A stretch of 14,694 nucleotides of DNA from Planctomycetota bacterium (GCA_021803885.1 JAJZKY010000027.1:1-14694); one strand, 5' to 3'; positions 1-7,673 are shown, numbered from the stretch's first letter. The notes: generated by a model from the letters alone, not told the origin. Made by a program: numbers and translations.

Positions 1-1
1 G

Positions 2-43
2 GATAGATCCATGCTCTTGGAACCTACAGGGCGGTGTTTGTGA
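2..43 (+). CDS. possible 3' end of an upstream gene (perhaps the partner sensor kinase)
   Basis: This frame is open from the window edge and ends at the TGA at 41-43, which overlaps the GTG at 40-42 as GTGA. It gives only about 13 residues, ending in Leu-Glu-Pro-Thr-Gly-Arg-Cys-Leu, so no family can be read. A four-base stop/start overlap is typical of translationally coupled genes. Response regulators of the following type are usually encoded directly after their histidine kinase. The kinase identity is an inference from position only. Confidence 0.25.
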   Translation, partial: DRSMLLEPTGRCL

Positions 44-1449
44 ATCAGAGACTGCGCGTAGTCCTTGTCGAAGACGAGATTCAAGTACGCGGCTATATAC
101 AGAATCTGTTGGAGGGCTTGGACTGCGTTGTCAATTCTCTCCAGTTGATCGACGTCGCCGAGACTTGTCGCTCCGCCGTAGCAGCCGATTTGCTGCTGAT
201 CGATACCACACTGCCCGGAGTTGATTTGGAATCGATGCTGGTCAAGTTGCGCCAGCAGTTTCCATTTCTCAGCGTCGTTCTTCTCATTCCAGCCAGCAAT
301 CGTTCAGGATTCCTTGCCGCCGCCCGAGAGGGCGTCTACGACGTACTGCCGAAACCGTTCTTGAAACACCAGATGGATGCTATTCTTCGTCGCGTACGCG
401 ATCGCGTGCGCAGCACGCAGGCACAAGCCTCCAGCAGATCCATCATTCGAGAAGATCTTGGCAATGGAACCTTCTTCCTTGCGGCAACTCCCGCCATGAA
501 GAAGATTCACGACCAGGCTGCCGCCATCGCCCACGCAGATATTCCGGTGCTGATTACCGGCGAGAGCGGCGTCGGCAAAGAGGTGGTCGCCCGCCTGATT
601 CACCACATGTCCCGCCGCTCCAATGAAGAATGGCTCAAGATCAATTGTGCCGCCCTCCCGGTCGACCTGCTGGAAAGCGAATTGTTTGGCTATGAGGCCG
701 GCGCGTTTACCGGCGCCACCAAATCCAAGCTCGGCAAGTTTGAAATGTGCGACAAGGGCACGCTGCTACTGGACGAAATCGGGGAAATGAGCCCCCAACT
801 GCAGGCCAAGCTGCTGCATGTGTTGCAGGACGGCACCTTCTCCAGACTGGGCGGTCGCGGCGAGAAACAAACCAATGCTCGCATCCTCGCCGCCACCAAC
901 ATCGACATTCAAAAGGCGCTCGCAGAGAAGACTTTCCGCGAGGATCTCTATTACCGGTTAAGCACATTCGTGTTGCACATTCCTCCGCTGCGCGAACGCC
1001 GCGAGGAAATTCCATACGTGCTCACCCAGATGTCCCGGCAATTGGCGGCGACGCATGAGTTGGAGCCCGTCCATTTCTCGCCCCAGATGATCGCCGCCTG
1101 CGTGGCTTATCATTGGCCGGGCAACCTCCGCGAGTTGGGCAATTTCGTCAAACGCTACCTCGTGATTCGGGATGAACCCGCCGCGCTGGCCGATCTCGAG
1201 TCGAAAATCCCTGGTTACTTCCTGCCCGTCCCGGAACGGAACAGCATGGTGACGGCAACCACCAGCCCCGATCTCAAGTCGATGGTACGCGGCTTGAAAG
1301 ATCAGGCGGAAATGCAGGCCATTCGCGATACCCTTGCGGAAACCAAGTGGAACCGCCGCATCGCGGCTACACGGTTGAACATCAGCTACAAGGCGCTGCT
1401 CTACAAAATACGGCAATACAACCTGTCTGCGCCGGCACAATCTGCGTAA
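40..1449 (+). CDS. sigma-54-dependent two-component response regulator (NtrC/PrsR type)
   Basis: A cytoplasmic enhancer-binding transcription activator of 469 residues with the full three-domain NtrC layout. The receiver domain is at about 5-120, with an acidic pair at the start (Glu-Asp), phosphoacceptor Asp55 in LLLIDTTLPG and the conserved Lys105 in PKPF. The AAA+ sigma-54 interaction domain is at about 140-375: Walker A GESGVGKE at 174-181, the sigma-54-contacting loop GAFTGA at 221-226 and Walker B LLLDEIGE near 243-249. The C-terminal Fis-type helix-turn-helix is at about 425-462. All key residues are intact. I chose GTG 40 because AGGG (28-31) is 8 bases upstream and it overlaps an upstream stop; GTG 34 is the in-frame alternative. 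Regulators of this class (PrsR) control XrtA-type exopolysaccharide loci, and sigma-54 promoters lie nearby, so it probably controls this cluster. The family is sure; the PrsR assignment is an inference. Confidence 0.95.
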   Translation: MNQRLRVVLVEDEIQVRGYIQNLLEGLDCVVNSLQLIDVAETCRSAVAADLLLIDTTLPGVDLESMLVKLRQQFPFLSVVLLIPASNRSGFLAAAREGVYDVLPKPFLKHQMDAILRRVRDRVRSTQAQASSRSIIREDLGNGTFFLAATPAMKKIHDQAAAIAHADIPVLITGESGVGKEVVARLIHHMSRRSNEEWLKINCAALPVDLLESELFGYEAGAFTGATKSKLGKFEMCDKGTLLLDEIGEMSPQLQAKLLHVLQDGTFSRLGGRGEKQTNARILAATNIDIQKALAEKTFREDLYYRLSTFVLHIPPLRERREEIPYVLTQMSRQLAATHELEPVHFSPQMIAACVAYHWPGNLRELGNFVKRYLVIRDEPAALADLESKIPGYFLPVPERNSMVTATTSPDLKSMVRGLKDQAEMQAIRDTLAETKWNRRIAATRLNISYKALLYKIRQYNLSAPAQSA

Positions 1450-1517
1450 AATTGCACCATAGTTCTCTTGTCCTGCTTCGGCTCCGCATTCATTTCCTTT
1501 TTTGGGAGAGGTTCACG

Positions 1518-1991
1518 ATGATCCATAACGTCGTTGTCAATCTAAAGAACTCGAAAGTGCTCCACGGCTATTACCAATCCGCCGGCGTTCTGCAGGATCC
1601 AACTGCGGTACCTCCCGATCTGCCCACCAGCATGACCATTCAGCCGGAGGACGGCGGCCCCGACGTGACGTTTCGTCTGGAGGATGCCAAAGCCGTGTTC
1701 TTCGTCAATACATTCACAGGTAGTCCGAGTCAACAGGACGTGCGCTTCTTCGACTCTCTCTCGATTCACCCCTACCTCTGGGTTCGGATTGCGTTTCTGG
1801 ATGGAGAAATTATGGAAGGACGCGTTTTGAACGATATCGCTCTGTTGACCAAAAACGCGTTTCAACTCTTTCCCGTTGACGAATTGACGAACAACCGCAG
1901 CCTCTTGGTTCCGAAAACTTCGTTAAGCACCTTCCAGATCATTGGCCTTTTGGAAGCCCAGGCAGCCCAAGCCCAACGCGAAGTCGCCTAG
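1518..1991 (+). CDS. small cytoplasmic protein of unknown function (DUF6982-like)
   Basis: A 157-residue protein without signal peptide or membrane segment. It starts at ATG 1518, with GGGAGAGG at 1504-1511 placed as a ribosome binding site. It opens with a beta-rich HNVVVNLKNSKVLHGYY segment, has a central KAVFFVNTFTG and later VRIAFLDGEIMEGRVLND and a Phe-rich PVDELTNNRSLLVPK stretch. This pattern (a hydrophobic strand, 'gene product must be modified' type short DG turns, KAVFFV) resembles small acidobacterial and deltaproteobacterial proteins that I recall as DUF6982; that recollection is unverified. It lies 68 bases after the regulator with no obvious promoter, so it is probably co-transcribed with it. 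A strong hairpin 39 bases after the stop likely ends the transcript. The function is unknown; a link to c-di-GMP or EPS control would be guesswork. Confidence 0.8.
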   Translation: MIHNVVVNLKNSKVLHGYYQSAGVLQDPTAVPPDLPTSMTIQPEDGGPDVTFRLEDAKAVFFVNTFTGSPSQQDVRFFDSLSIHPYLWVRIAFLDGEIMEGRVLNDIALLTKNAFQLFPVDELTNNRSLLVPKTSLSTFQIIGLLEAQAAQAQREVA

Positions 1992-2030
1992 CGTACCGAT
2001 CCATTCCTTCGCCCAAATCGATGTTGTTTC

Positions 2031-2060
2031 AAAGGGGCGCGGCGGTAGCCGCGTCCCTTT
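2031..2060 (+). terminator. 13-bp stem hairpin after the regulator unit
   Basis: The arms AAAGGGGCGCGGC (2031-2043) and GCCGCGTCCCTTT (2048-2060) pair over 13 bp with one G-T wobble and a GGTA loop. No T-tract follows, so it is not a textbook intrinsic terminator. Its place, 39 bases after a stop codon and before a separate promoter, suggests termination or 3'-end protection. Confidence 0.6.
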
Positions 2061-2163
2061 CGCATCCAGGCCTTTCACCTCAATTGCCGTCGTTTTCATC
2101 CTCTGGCGGGTGCCGAACTCTGTGTAGAAGATGGGTAAACTATGGGCCCTGCGCCACCTCACA

Positions 2164-2179
2164 GTGCAAACTCCTGCAC
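2164..2179. promoter_or_regulatory. candidate enhancer (UAS) palindrome, copy 1
   Basis: GTGCAAACTCCTGCAC is a dyad with 5-bp arms (GTGCA/TGCAC) around six bases. It sits inside a wider imperfect dyad, TCACAGT (2159-2165) and ACTGTGA (2190-2196). It lies about 110-125 bp before the expected start of the sigma-54 promoter at 2262-2277, within the usual range for NtrC-family enhancers. The same GTGCAAA-N4-TGCAC motif recurs at 11973-11988. Its role as the binding site of the regulator at 40-1449 is inferred. Confidence 0.55.
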
Positions 2180-2261
2180 ATAAATCGCGACTGTGAATTT
2201 TCTCCTTCCCAGAGACCCTTTCAGGACTGCGAGTCACGCGTTCGATTCGACGCAAATGGTT

Positions 2262-2277
2262 TGGCCTCGCAGTTGCA
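2262..2277 (+). promoter_or_regulatory. sigma-54 (-24/-12) promoter of the deacetylase/CapK operon
   Basis: TGGCCTCGCAGTTGCA matches the consensus TGGCAC-N5-TTGCA, with GG (2263-2264) and GC (2275-2276) spaced by one turn of ten to eleven bases as required. The -12 element TTGCA is exact and the -24 element has two mismatches. The expected start is near 2288, leaving a leader of about 36 bases. Confidence 0.65.
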
Positions 2278-2324
2278 ACATCTTCGGTGAGCGCACTTTC
2301 ACGGCTCACCTTGAAGGGGTACCA

Positions 2325-3521
2325 ATGAACCACGAAGGGTCATCCGTGCTAGGCAAATCCGCAGTCATTTTGGTGATCGTCGCAATTGTTGCCATCGCAC
2401 TGAATCTCGCTTTCGCGCACTCACTTCACTTTGAATCGCTCGGCCTGTTTGGTTTTGGCCTTTTCTGCCTTTTCTACGCTGGCGCTATCTCGCCTCTTTC
2501 CCGTCATACCCATGCCAAGGCCAAGCCTGTTCCCGCAACCCCGGCTGGGAAGACTCTCCTTGGGCTGTCCATCATCGACCGCCAGGGTTTGTCGCACAAG
2601 CAACCGTTTGAACCCAGCGCCCGCCCCTGTCACGCACTCACCGTTGACCTGGAGGATTATTTCCACACCGAGGTCGCATCCCAGGGCATTTCCTTTTCCG
2701 ACTGGGAACACCAGCCTTCGAGGATTGAGCCCAGTACGCACCGGTTGCTGGACCTGCTGGATCGCAATCGGACCCACGCGACCTTTTTTGTGCTGGGCTG
2801 GGTGGCTCGGCGCTACCCGCGCCTCATCCGAGAAATCCATCATCGCGGCCACGAGATCGCCTGCCACAGTCTCGACCATCAACGCGTCAATCGGATGACC
2901 CCAACCCAATTTTATGAATCCACCGCCAACGCCAAAGATCTCATCGAGTCGATCGTCCAGGAGCCCATCTTCGGCTACCGCGCTCCGTGCTTCTCCATCA
3001 CTCCGGGTTGTGAGTGGGCGTTTGATGCGCTGGCCAAGCTTGGCTTCAGTTACGACTCCAGCGTTCATCCCGTGCATCATCCCACCTACGGCAATCCCAA
3101 CGCTCCTCGCAGCGCCTATCCGGTCGCGAACGATCAACTGATGGAGTTTCCCATTGCCACCTGGAAAGTCGCCGGACACAATCTTTCCGTTGGCGGCGGC
3201 GCTTATTTGCGCCTGCTGCCTTTTCAGTACATTCAGCGTGGCCTGGCATCCTGGGAAAAAGACATGCAATCGCCCGCGATGCTGTACCTGCATCCGTGGG
3301 AAATCGATCCATACCAACCCTACATTCCTCTCTCCTTTCAATCCACCGTTCGCCAAACCTGGGGAACAAGCATGATGGAAGACAAACTGCAACGGCTACT
3401 CCACCAGTTTCGCTTTGCGCCGGTGCGCGTTGCCCATAAAGGCGTGCTCCAAGACAAAGGATGCTCGCCCCGAAAATCGACGTTTCAGACCGAAAAAGCA
3501 GTGACGCAGGTGGCGGGATGA
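2325..3521 (+). CDS. membrane-anchored polysaccharide deacetylase, XrtA/PEP-CTERM-locus type (NodB + DUF3473)
   Basis: A 398-residue carbohydrate esterase-4 protein that would remove N-acetyl (or O-acetyl) groups from an exopolysaccharide. Two hydrophobic segments at about 12-31 and 38-56 likely anchor it, followed by a linker to about 100. The NodB core has the metal/catalytic Asp pair Asp108 and Asp111 (TVDLEDYF), the zinc histidines His181 and His185 (HSLDH), GYRAP with Arg219 at 217-221, and HPWEIDP at 323-329. The TVDxEDYF start, THATFFVLGWVA, GYRAPxFSI, YDSS and LHPWEIDP are typical of the family called the PEP-CTERM-locus (XrtA-system) polysaccharide deacetylase. The ATG at 2325 has GAAGGGG six bases upstream; an in-frame ATG at 2193 lies before the promoter and is rejected. 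The stop overlaps the next start as ATGA. The membrane anchor is an extra compared with the usual shorter soluble members. The family is sure; the substrate is unknown. Confidence 0.93.
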   Translation: MNHEGSSVLGKSAVILVIVAIVAIALNLAFAHSLHFESLGLFGFGLFCLFYAGAISPLSRHTHAKAKPVPATPAGKTLLGLSIIDRQGLSHKQPFEPSARPCHALTVDLEDYFHTEVASQGISFSDWEHQPSRIEPSTHRLLDLLDRNRTHATFFVLGWVARRYPRLIREIHHRGHEIACHSLDHQRVNRMTPTQFYESTANAKDLIESIVQEPIFGYRAPCFSITPGCEWAFDALAKLGFSYDSSVHPVHHPTYGNPNAPRSAYPVANDQLMEFPIATWKVAGHNLSVGGGAYLRLLPFQYIQRGLASWEKDMQSPAMLYLHPWEIDPYQPYIPLSFQSTVRQTWGTSMMEDKLQRLLHQFRFAPVRVAHKGVLQDKGCSPRKSTFQTEKAVTQVAG

Positions 3522-4933
3522 AAAACAATTCGAAAGGATCGCCGACGCCCATGCCATTCGAGCTCACTGGCGCCGTGGTCCGTCACTTGATCCATCCATT
3601 GTGGGCGAAACTCGCTCACCCGACATATGCGCGTTACTTGCGGGAGTTTGAACGAGATCAGTATCTGCATCCGGACGATTTACGCAAGCTGCAAATGCTG
3701 CGCCTCCGCAAGCAACTGATCGATGCCTATCGGTATGTTCCGTTTTACCGGCACCGCATGACAGAAGCGGGATTGACACCCCTCGACATTCAGACCCATG
3801 AAGATCTGCGCCTGTTGCCTGTTTTGACCAAACGCAACATTCAAGACCATCATGATTTACTGGTATCCAGCAACGTTCCGCCCCGCAAACGGGAACAGAA
3901 CCAGACCGGCGGATCCACGGGCAGCCCGCTTCAGTTTTATGTCGACCGCGAACGCTTCGACTCGCGCATGGCCAGCACCGTACGGCACAACGCCTGGGCG
4001 GGCCTGCGGATCGGCGATTGGCATGCCCAACTGTGGGGCTCCCGCTATGACCTTGGCGACGAGCCTGATCCAGCTCCGCTCTGGCGACAGCAATTTCTGT
4101 ATCGAAACATCTGCCTCCACACCGCGGATGTCACAGAAGAATCGATGATGCGGTACGTCGACGTGCTACGAAAGTATCGGCCCCGTTCCATGGTGTCGTA
4201 TGCGCAGTCGGCAGTTCGTTTTGCAGAGTTCTGCACTGCCAACAACATTCGCGACATTACGTTCGATTCCATGATCGTCAGCGCCGAGATGCTGCTGCCC
4301 GGCAAACGACAAATCCTGGAAGAGACGTTCCGCGGCAAAGTATTCAATCGCTATGGCTGTCGCGAAGTTAGCGTCATCGCCAGCGAATGTGAATTTCACA
4401 GCGGACTGCACGTCAATGCCGATGCCTTGATTGTCGAAGTCGAGGCAGCTCCGAACCTGCCGTCCGGTATGGGCCGAGTGCTGGTCACAGATTTGTTGAA
4501 TCGGTCGATGCCCTTGATTCGCTATGAAATCGGCGATCTCGCCAGCCTCGACACCGATATGCGCTGCCCCTGCGGACGATCGCTGCCCTTGATTGGAAAT
4601 ATCCAGGGCCGCACATCCGACTTCTTACGACTCCCCAGCGGTCGAATGATCGCAGGCCCTTCGCTGGCGCTGCTGGCTGCGGATATGCGCGATGTGCGAC
4701 AGGTCCAGTTCATCCAATCCAATCCAGAACATGTCACGCTAAAAGTCGTTGCCGGCAACGGATATAGCCAGCGTACCGAAGAGGAACTCCGGCGACGGAT
4801 GCAGCCTTACCTGGAAAAAGAGAGCCGCCTGACGATTGTGACCGCCGACTCGATTCCCTCCGAGCCTTCCGGAAAATACCGATTCGTAAAAAACACTGAA
4901 GACACTGAAGTCCCGGCTGCCGCGAGCCGGTAA
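3518..4933 (+). CDS. CapK/PaaK-like adenylate-forming enzyme, copy A
   Basis: A 471-residue member of the phenylacetate-CoA ligase-like (COG1541, CapK) branch of adenylate-forming enzymes. Family members activate a carboxylic acid with ATP; in EPS clusters the acid is unknown, and acyl or aryl decoration of sugars is a plausible role. Visible motifs are the Gly-rich phosphate loop QTGGSTGSP at 129-137, YGCRE at 279-283 (the YGxxE adenine motif), IRYEIGD with Asp340 and the PaaK-type CPCGR from Cys350, then GNIQGR. A complete C-terminal lid ends with the SGKYRF Lys-containing motif near 455-460. The start overlaps the deacetylase stop (ATGA), so the two are translationally coupled. It is the most divergent of the three copies, with a longer N-terminus, but it has all expected motifs and should be active. 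Confidence 0.9.
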   Translation: MKNNSKGSPTPMPFELTGAVVRHLIHPLWAKLAHPTYARYLREFERDQYLHPDDLRKLQMLRLRKQLIDAYRYVPFYRHRMTEAGLTPLDIQTHEDLRLLPVLTKRNIQDHHDLLVSSNVPPRKREQNQTGGSTGSPLQFYVDRERFDSRMASTVRHNAWAGLRIGDWHAQLWGSRYDLGDEPDPAPLWRQQFLYRNICLHTADVTEESMMRYVDVLRKYRPRSMVSYAQSAVRFAEFCTANNIRDITFDSMIVSAEMLLPGKRQILEETFRGKVFNRYGCREVSVIASECEFHSGLHVNADALIVEVEAAPNLPSGMGRVLVTDLLNRSMPLIRYEIGDLASLDTDMRCPCGRSLPLIGNIQGRTSDFLRLPSGRMIAGPSLALLAADMRDVRQVQFIQSNPEHVTLKVVAGNGYSQRTEEELRRRMQPYLEKESRLTIVTADSIPSEPSGKYRFVKNTEDTEVPAAASR

Positions 4934-4944
4934 AGGAAGCACAA

Positions 4945-6153
4945 ATGGGAATATTGCACACACATTTGATTTTGCCTTTGACGGAACCCGAGCGACATGC
5001 CGGTCTGCCCGGCCGACTGCGTCAAATCAAGAAATTCGATAGGCTGCCAGAGAGGCAGCAGCGCAAGATCCAGCAGGACCGCCTGCGCAGATTGCTGGAA
5101 CATGCCTATACCACTGTTCCGTTTTACCGCAGGCAGTTCGACAAGGCCGGTTTCCATCCGCGCGAGGCTCGCGTCGACCATCCGCTGCCCTTGCCAGTGT
5201 TGACCCGCGACGATCTTCGCACCGCCGCCACTTGGCTCGTCTCCTCAGCCGTTCCCGCTGACAAACTTCGGGTCGCCCTGAGCGGAGCCACAGACAGAAT
5301 GCCAATTCGTTTCCACCGCGATATTGAAAGTGTCCGCGACAAGGTTGCCCTGAAGATGAAGCTCGATGCATGGGCTGGATTCAAAGCCGGCGACTCCGCC
5401 ATGATGCTCTGGGGAGCGGTCTCCGACGCGGCCAGAGAATTCAATTGGAGATGGCGCGTGTATGAAGGCGTGTTCATGCGCCAGACCCCGCCTCCTCCGG
5501 GAGTTGTTGGCATCGATGTGCTGGAAAAGTGGCGCTGGCGTTATGAAAAACAGCGTCCCAAGGTCATGTACGGTCGCGCCACCGTCCTCGCCGCATTCGC
5601 CGGCTATCTGCGGGAGCGCGGCGTCATCCATCGGCCACAGGCCGTCATCTCCACGGCGGAAGTCTTGAGCGCGCCGCATCGCAAGCTTCTCGCATCGGTC
5701 TTTAAAAGCGCGCCGTTCAACTACTATGGACGCCGAGATATCGGAATGGTCGCTGCAGAATGTTCGGAGCACGAAGGACTGCACTTTCATCCATGGGGAT
5801 CGTTCGTCGAGTTTGACCCGATCGGCCAATCGCCCGATGGAACTGTCTATCGTCTACTGGTCACCGACCTGCTCAACTACGGTCAGCCCTTCATTCGCTT
5901 CGATACCGGCGACTGCGTCACCCTCACCGAACAGAGTTGCAGTTGCGGAAGATGGTTTCCGTTAGTCGGAAAAATTCTTGGACGAATTGAGGAGGGAGCG
6001 GTCGTTGCCAACGGCAGTATCGTTCCGAATATCACCTTCAATGACCCGTTGAATCCATTGAAGTTGGACCCTCGCCCTGTCCTTGCGCTCCCGGAGAAAT
6101 GCAGCCGCGCCGTCAGCCGGACTCGCCAGAAGAAACAGGCCATGTCCGCTTGA
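4945..6153 (+). CDS. CapK/PaaK-like protein, copy B: truncated and probably catalytically defective
   Basis: A 402-residue paralogue collinear with copy C without gaps: the YG motif is at 261 and the TGD motif at 321-323 in both. It starts 11 bases after copy A, with AGGAAG five bases before the ATG. It keeps HTHLILPL, the EHAYTTVPFYR segment, RFDTGD (318-323) and CSCGR. Two key parts are damaged. The phosphate loop reads SGATDRMP (113-120) where copy C has SSGTTSTP, and the YGxxE glutamate is Asp265. After about residue 365 the similarity stops, and the C-terminal lid domain (about 100 residues in copy C) is replaced by a 37-residue Arg/Lys-rich tail of unrelated sequence. It may be a decaying gene, or a non-catalytic partner of A or C. 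The long open frame argues against an old pseudogene. Confidence 0.8.
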   Translation: MGILHTHLILPLTEPERHAGLPGRLRQIKKFDRLPERQQRKIQQDRLRRLLEHAYTTVPFYRRQFDKAGFHPREARVDHPLPLPVLTRDDLRTAATWLVSSAVPADKLRVALSGATDRMPIRFHRDIESVRDKVALKMKLDAWAGFKAGDSAMMLWGAVSDAAREFNWRWRVYEGVFMRQTPPPPGVVGIDVLEKWRWRYEKQRPKVMYGRATVLAAFAGYLRERGVIHRPQAVISTAEVLSAPHRKLLASVFKSAPFNYYGRRDIGMVAAECSEHEGLHFHPWGSFVEFDPIGQSPDGTVYRLLVTDLLNYGQPFIRFDTGDCVTLTEQSCSCGRWFPLVGKILGRIEEGAVVANGSIVPNITFNDPLNPLKLDPRPVLALPEKCSRAVSRTRQKKQAMSA

Positions 6154-6266
6154 GATCTACCGCAATGGGCAGGTGAACCGAGCGCCGCGCACCAGACTAT
6201 AGCCGGCAAGTGTCGCCTCCGCCCGGCAATTCGTACAGTTCAACAAGTTTTTTTGAGGAGTGAATG
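6154..6266 (+). other. possible remnant of the copy B C-terminus, plus ribosome binding site of copy C
   Basis: Reading on past the copy B stop in the same frame, the codons at 6226-6264 give AIRTVQQVFLRSE. This resembles the FRSIAQVQFVQKS stretch that opens the lid domain of copy C (residues 376-388). The match is short and could be chance. GAGGAG at 6255-6260 is six bases from ATG 6267. No promoter was recognised. Confidence 0.3.
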
Positions 6267-7673
6267 ATGAGTTTTTTTCATACGCACCTGCTCTTGCCGC
6301 TGGCCGAACGCGAGCGCCATGCCGGTCTTGCCAGACGCATGCGGGACATCCGCCGCTTCGAAGCCTTGTCCCCGGCCGCGCAGCGTGAACAGCAGCAGCA
6401 GCGCCTGCAGCGCATCCTGCAACATGCCTACAACACAGTCCCGTTTTATCGGCACCGGTTTGACGATGCCGGCTTCAGACCGTCGGACGCACGCGTGGAC
6501 CGCCCATTACCGCTTCCAGTGTTGAAGCGCGACGATTTGCGCGATGGGGGAAATATGCTGCTCTCCAGCGCATTCAAACTTCAGGACCTGCGCCGGGCCG
6601 GCAGCAGTGGCACTACCAGTACGCCAGTCCAGTTCTATCGCGATATCGAAGCCCTGCGCGACAAAACGGCGATCCAGTTGCAGTTAAACCACTGGTCGGG
6701 ATTTGAAACGGGCGATCGCGTCCTGCTGATGTGGGGGGCCCATCGCGACCTGTCAATGGAGCCGAGTTGGCGATGGCGCTTCTACGAAGAAACCTTGCTG
6801 CGCCGCATTCCCGCCCCCAGCGGCATGATCAACGAGGAAATTCTGGAGCGCTTCCGCGAGCGCTATGAGGCCCTGCGACCCAAAGTTCTCTTTGCCTACT
6901 CCACCGTGCTAGCAGCTTTTGCTGCCTACCTGGGAAAGCATGGGATGAAACACCGCCCCAGCATCGTCATTGCCACCGCTGAAGTCATGAACGACGAGAA
7001 CCGCCGCCTGATCGAGTCCACTTTTGGCGTGCCCGTCACCATGCACTACGGTAGCCGCGAGCTGGGCATGATTGCCTCCGAATGTTCCCTGCACCAGGGC
7101 CTGCACTTCCATCCCTGGTCTTCCTACGTTGAGTTTGATCCCATCGGAAACACTCCCGACGGACCTGCATATCGCCTTTTGATCACCGACCTGTTGAACT
7201 ACGGCCAACCCTTCATCCGCTACGATACCGGGGATTGTGTCGCGTTAGGTCCTTCGCAGCAGTGCGGCTGCGGCCGCTCATTTCCGCTTGTCAGAAAAAT
7301 TCTCGGGCGCGTCTGCGAAGGCATCGTGCTCGCCGATGGCGGTATCATTCCCGGGATCACCCTCGGTACCCAATTGGCCCAGATGGGACATACATTCCGC
7401 TCCATCGCTCAGGTCCAGTTTGTGCAGAAAAGCCTCGAACACATTCACCTGCGCTACGCAGTCAAGGGAAATGAGATGTCAAAGCAGTCCGAGCTTTCCT
7501 CCATCTGCACCGCCATCGATGCGTTGATGAATCAACCGATGAACTGGTCGCTCGAACAGGTGGCTGACATTCCTCGCGAGCGCTCTGGCAAAATTCGCCT
7601 CTGCGTTTCGGAACTTCCTACGCCTGAGTCCTCGTTTGCGAATTCTTTATTGACGCCGGAACGCCCACAATGA
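6267..7673 (+). CDS. CapK/PaaK-like adenylate-forming enzyme, copy C
   Basis: A 468-residue full-length member of the CapK/phenylacetate-CoA ligase-like family and the closest relative of copy B. Motifs are the phosphate loop AGSSGTTSTP (111-120), YGSRE (261-265), IRYDTGD (317-323), the CGCGR cysteine motif, and a lid domain from about 370 ending with the ERSGKIRL Lys motif near residue 445. ATG 6267 is chosen over ATG 6264 because it gives a six-base spacer from GAGGAG and makes the first residues (MSFFHTHLLLPL) line up with copy B (MGILHTHLILPL). It is last in the deacetylase operon and converges on the beta-helix gene. It probably activates an acyl or aryl acid used to decorate the polysaccharide; the substrate cannot be read. 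All catalytic motifs are present. Confidence 0.9.
   Translation: MSFFHTHLLLPLAERERHAGLARRMRDIRRFEALSPAAQREQQQQRLQRILQHAYNTVPFYRHRFDDAGFRPSDARVDRPLPLPVLKRDDLRDGGNMLLSSAFKLQDLRRAGSSGTTSTPVQFYRDIEALRDKTAIQLQLNHWSGFETGDRVLLMWGAHRDLSMEPSWRWRFYEETLLRRIPAPSGMINEEILERFRERYEALRPKVLFAYSTVLAAFAAYLGKHGMKHRPSIVIATAEVMNDENRRLIESTFGVPVTMHYGSRELGMIASECSLHQGLHFHPWSSYVEFDPIGNTPDGPAYRLLITDLLNYGQPFIRYDTGDCVALGPSQQCGCGRSFPLVRKILGRVCEGIVLADGGIIPGITLGTQLAQMGHTFRSIAQVQFVQKSLEHIHLRYAVKGNEMSKQSELSSICTAIDALMNQPMNWSLEQVADIPRERSGKIRLCVSELPTPESSFANSLLTPERPQ

Larger units (their letters stand above)
1992..2324. other. 333-bp intergenic region carrying terminator-like hairpin, palindrome and sigma-54 promoter
   Basis: No convincing coding sequence was seen here. 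In order it holds a 13-bp hairpin (2031-2060), a nested inverted repeat with a GTGCAAA-N4-TGCAC core (2159-2196), a -24/-12 promoter match (2262-2277) and a GAAGGGG ribosome binding site (2313-2319) for the deacetylase. Confidence 0.7.

Noticed and set aside
2193..2324. Upstream start (ATG 2193) for the deacetylase
   Set aside because: It lies before the sigma-54 promoter, lacks a ribosome binding site and adds no family-like sequence; ATG 2325 has a good site.
6046..6240. Programmed or sequencing frameshift restoring the copy B lid domain
   Set aside because: I compared the other plus frames with copy C and found no sustained similarity, only a short resemblance at 6226-6264, so a single-base error does not explain the truncation.
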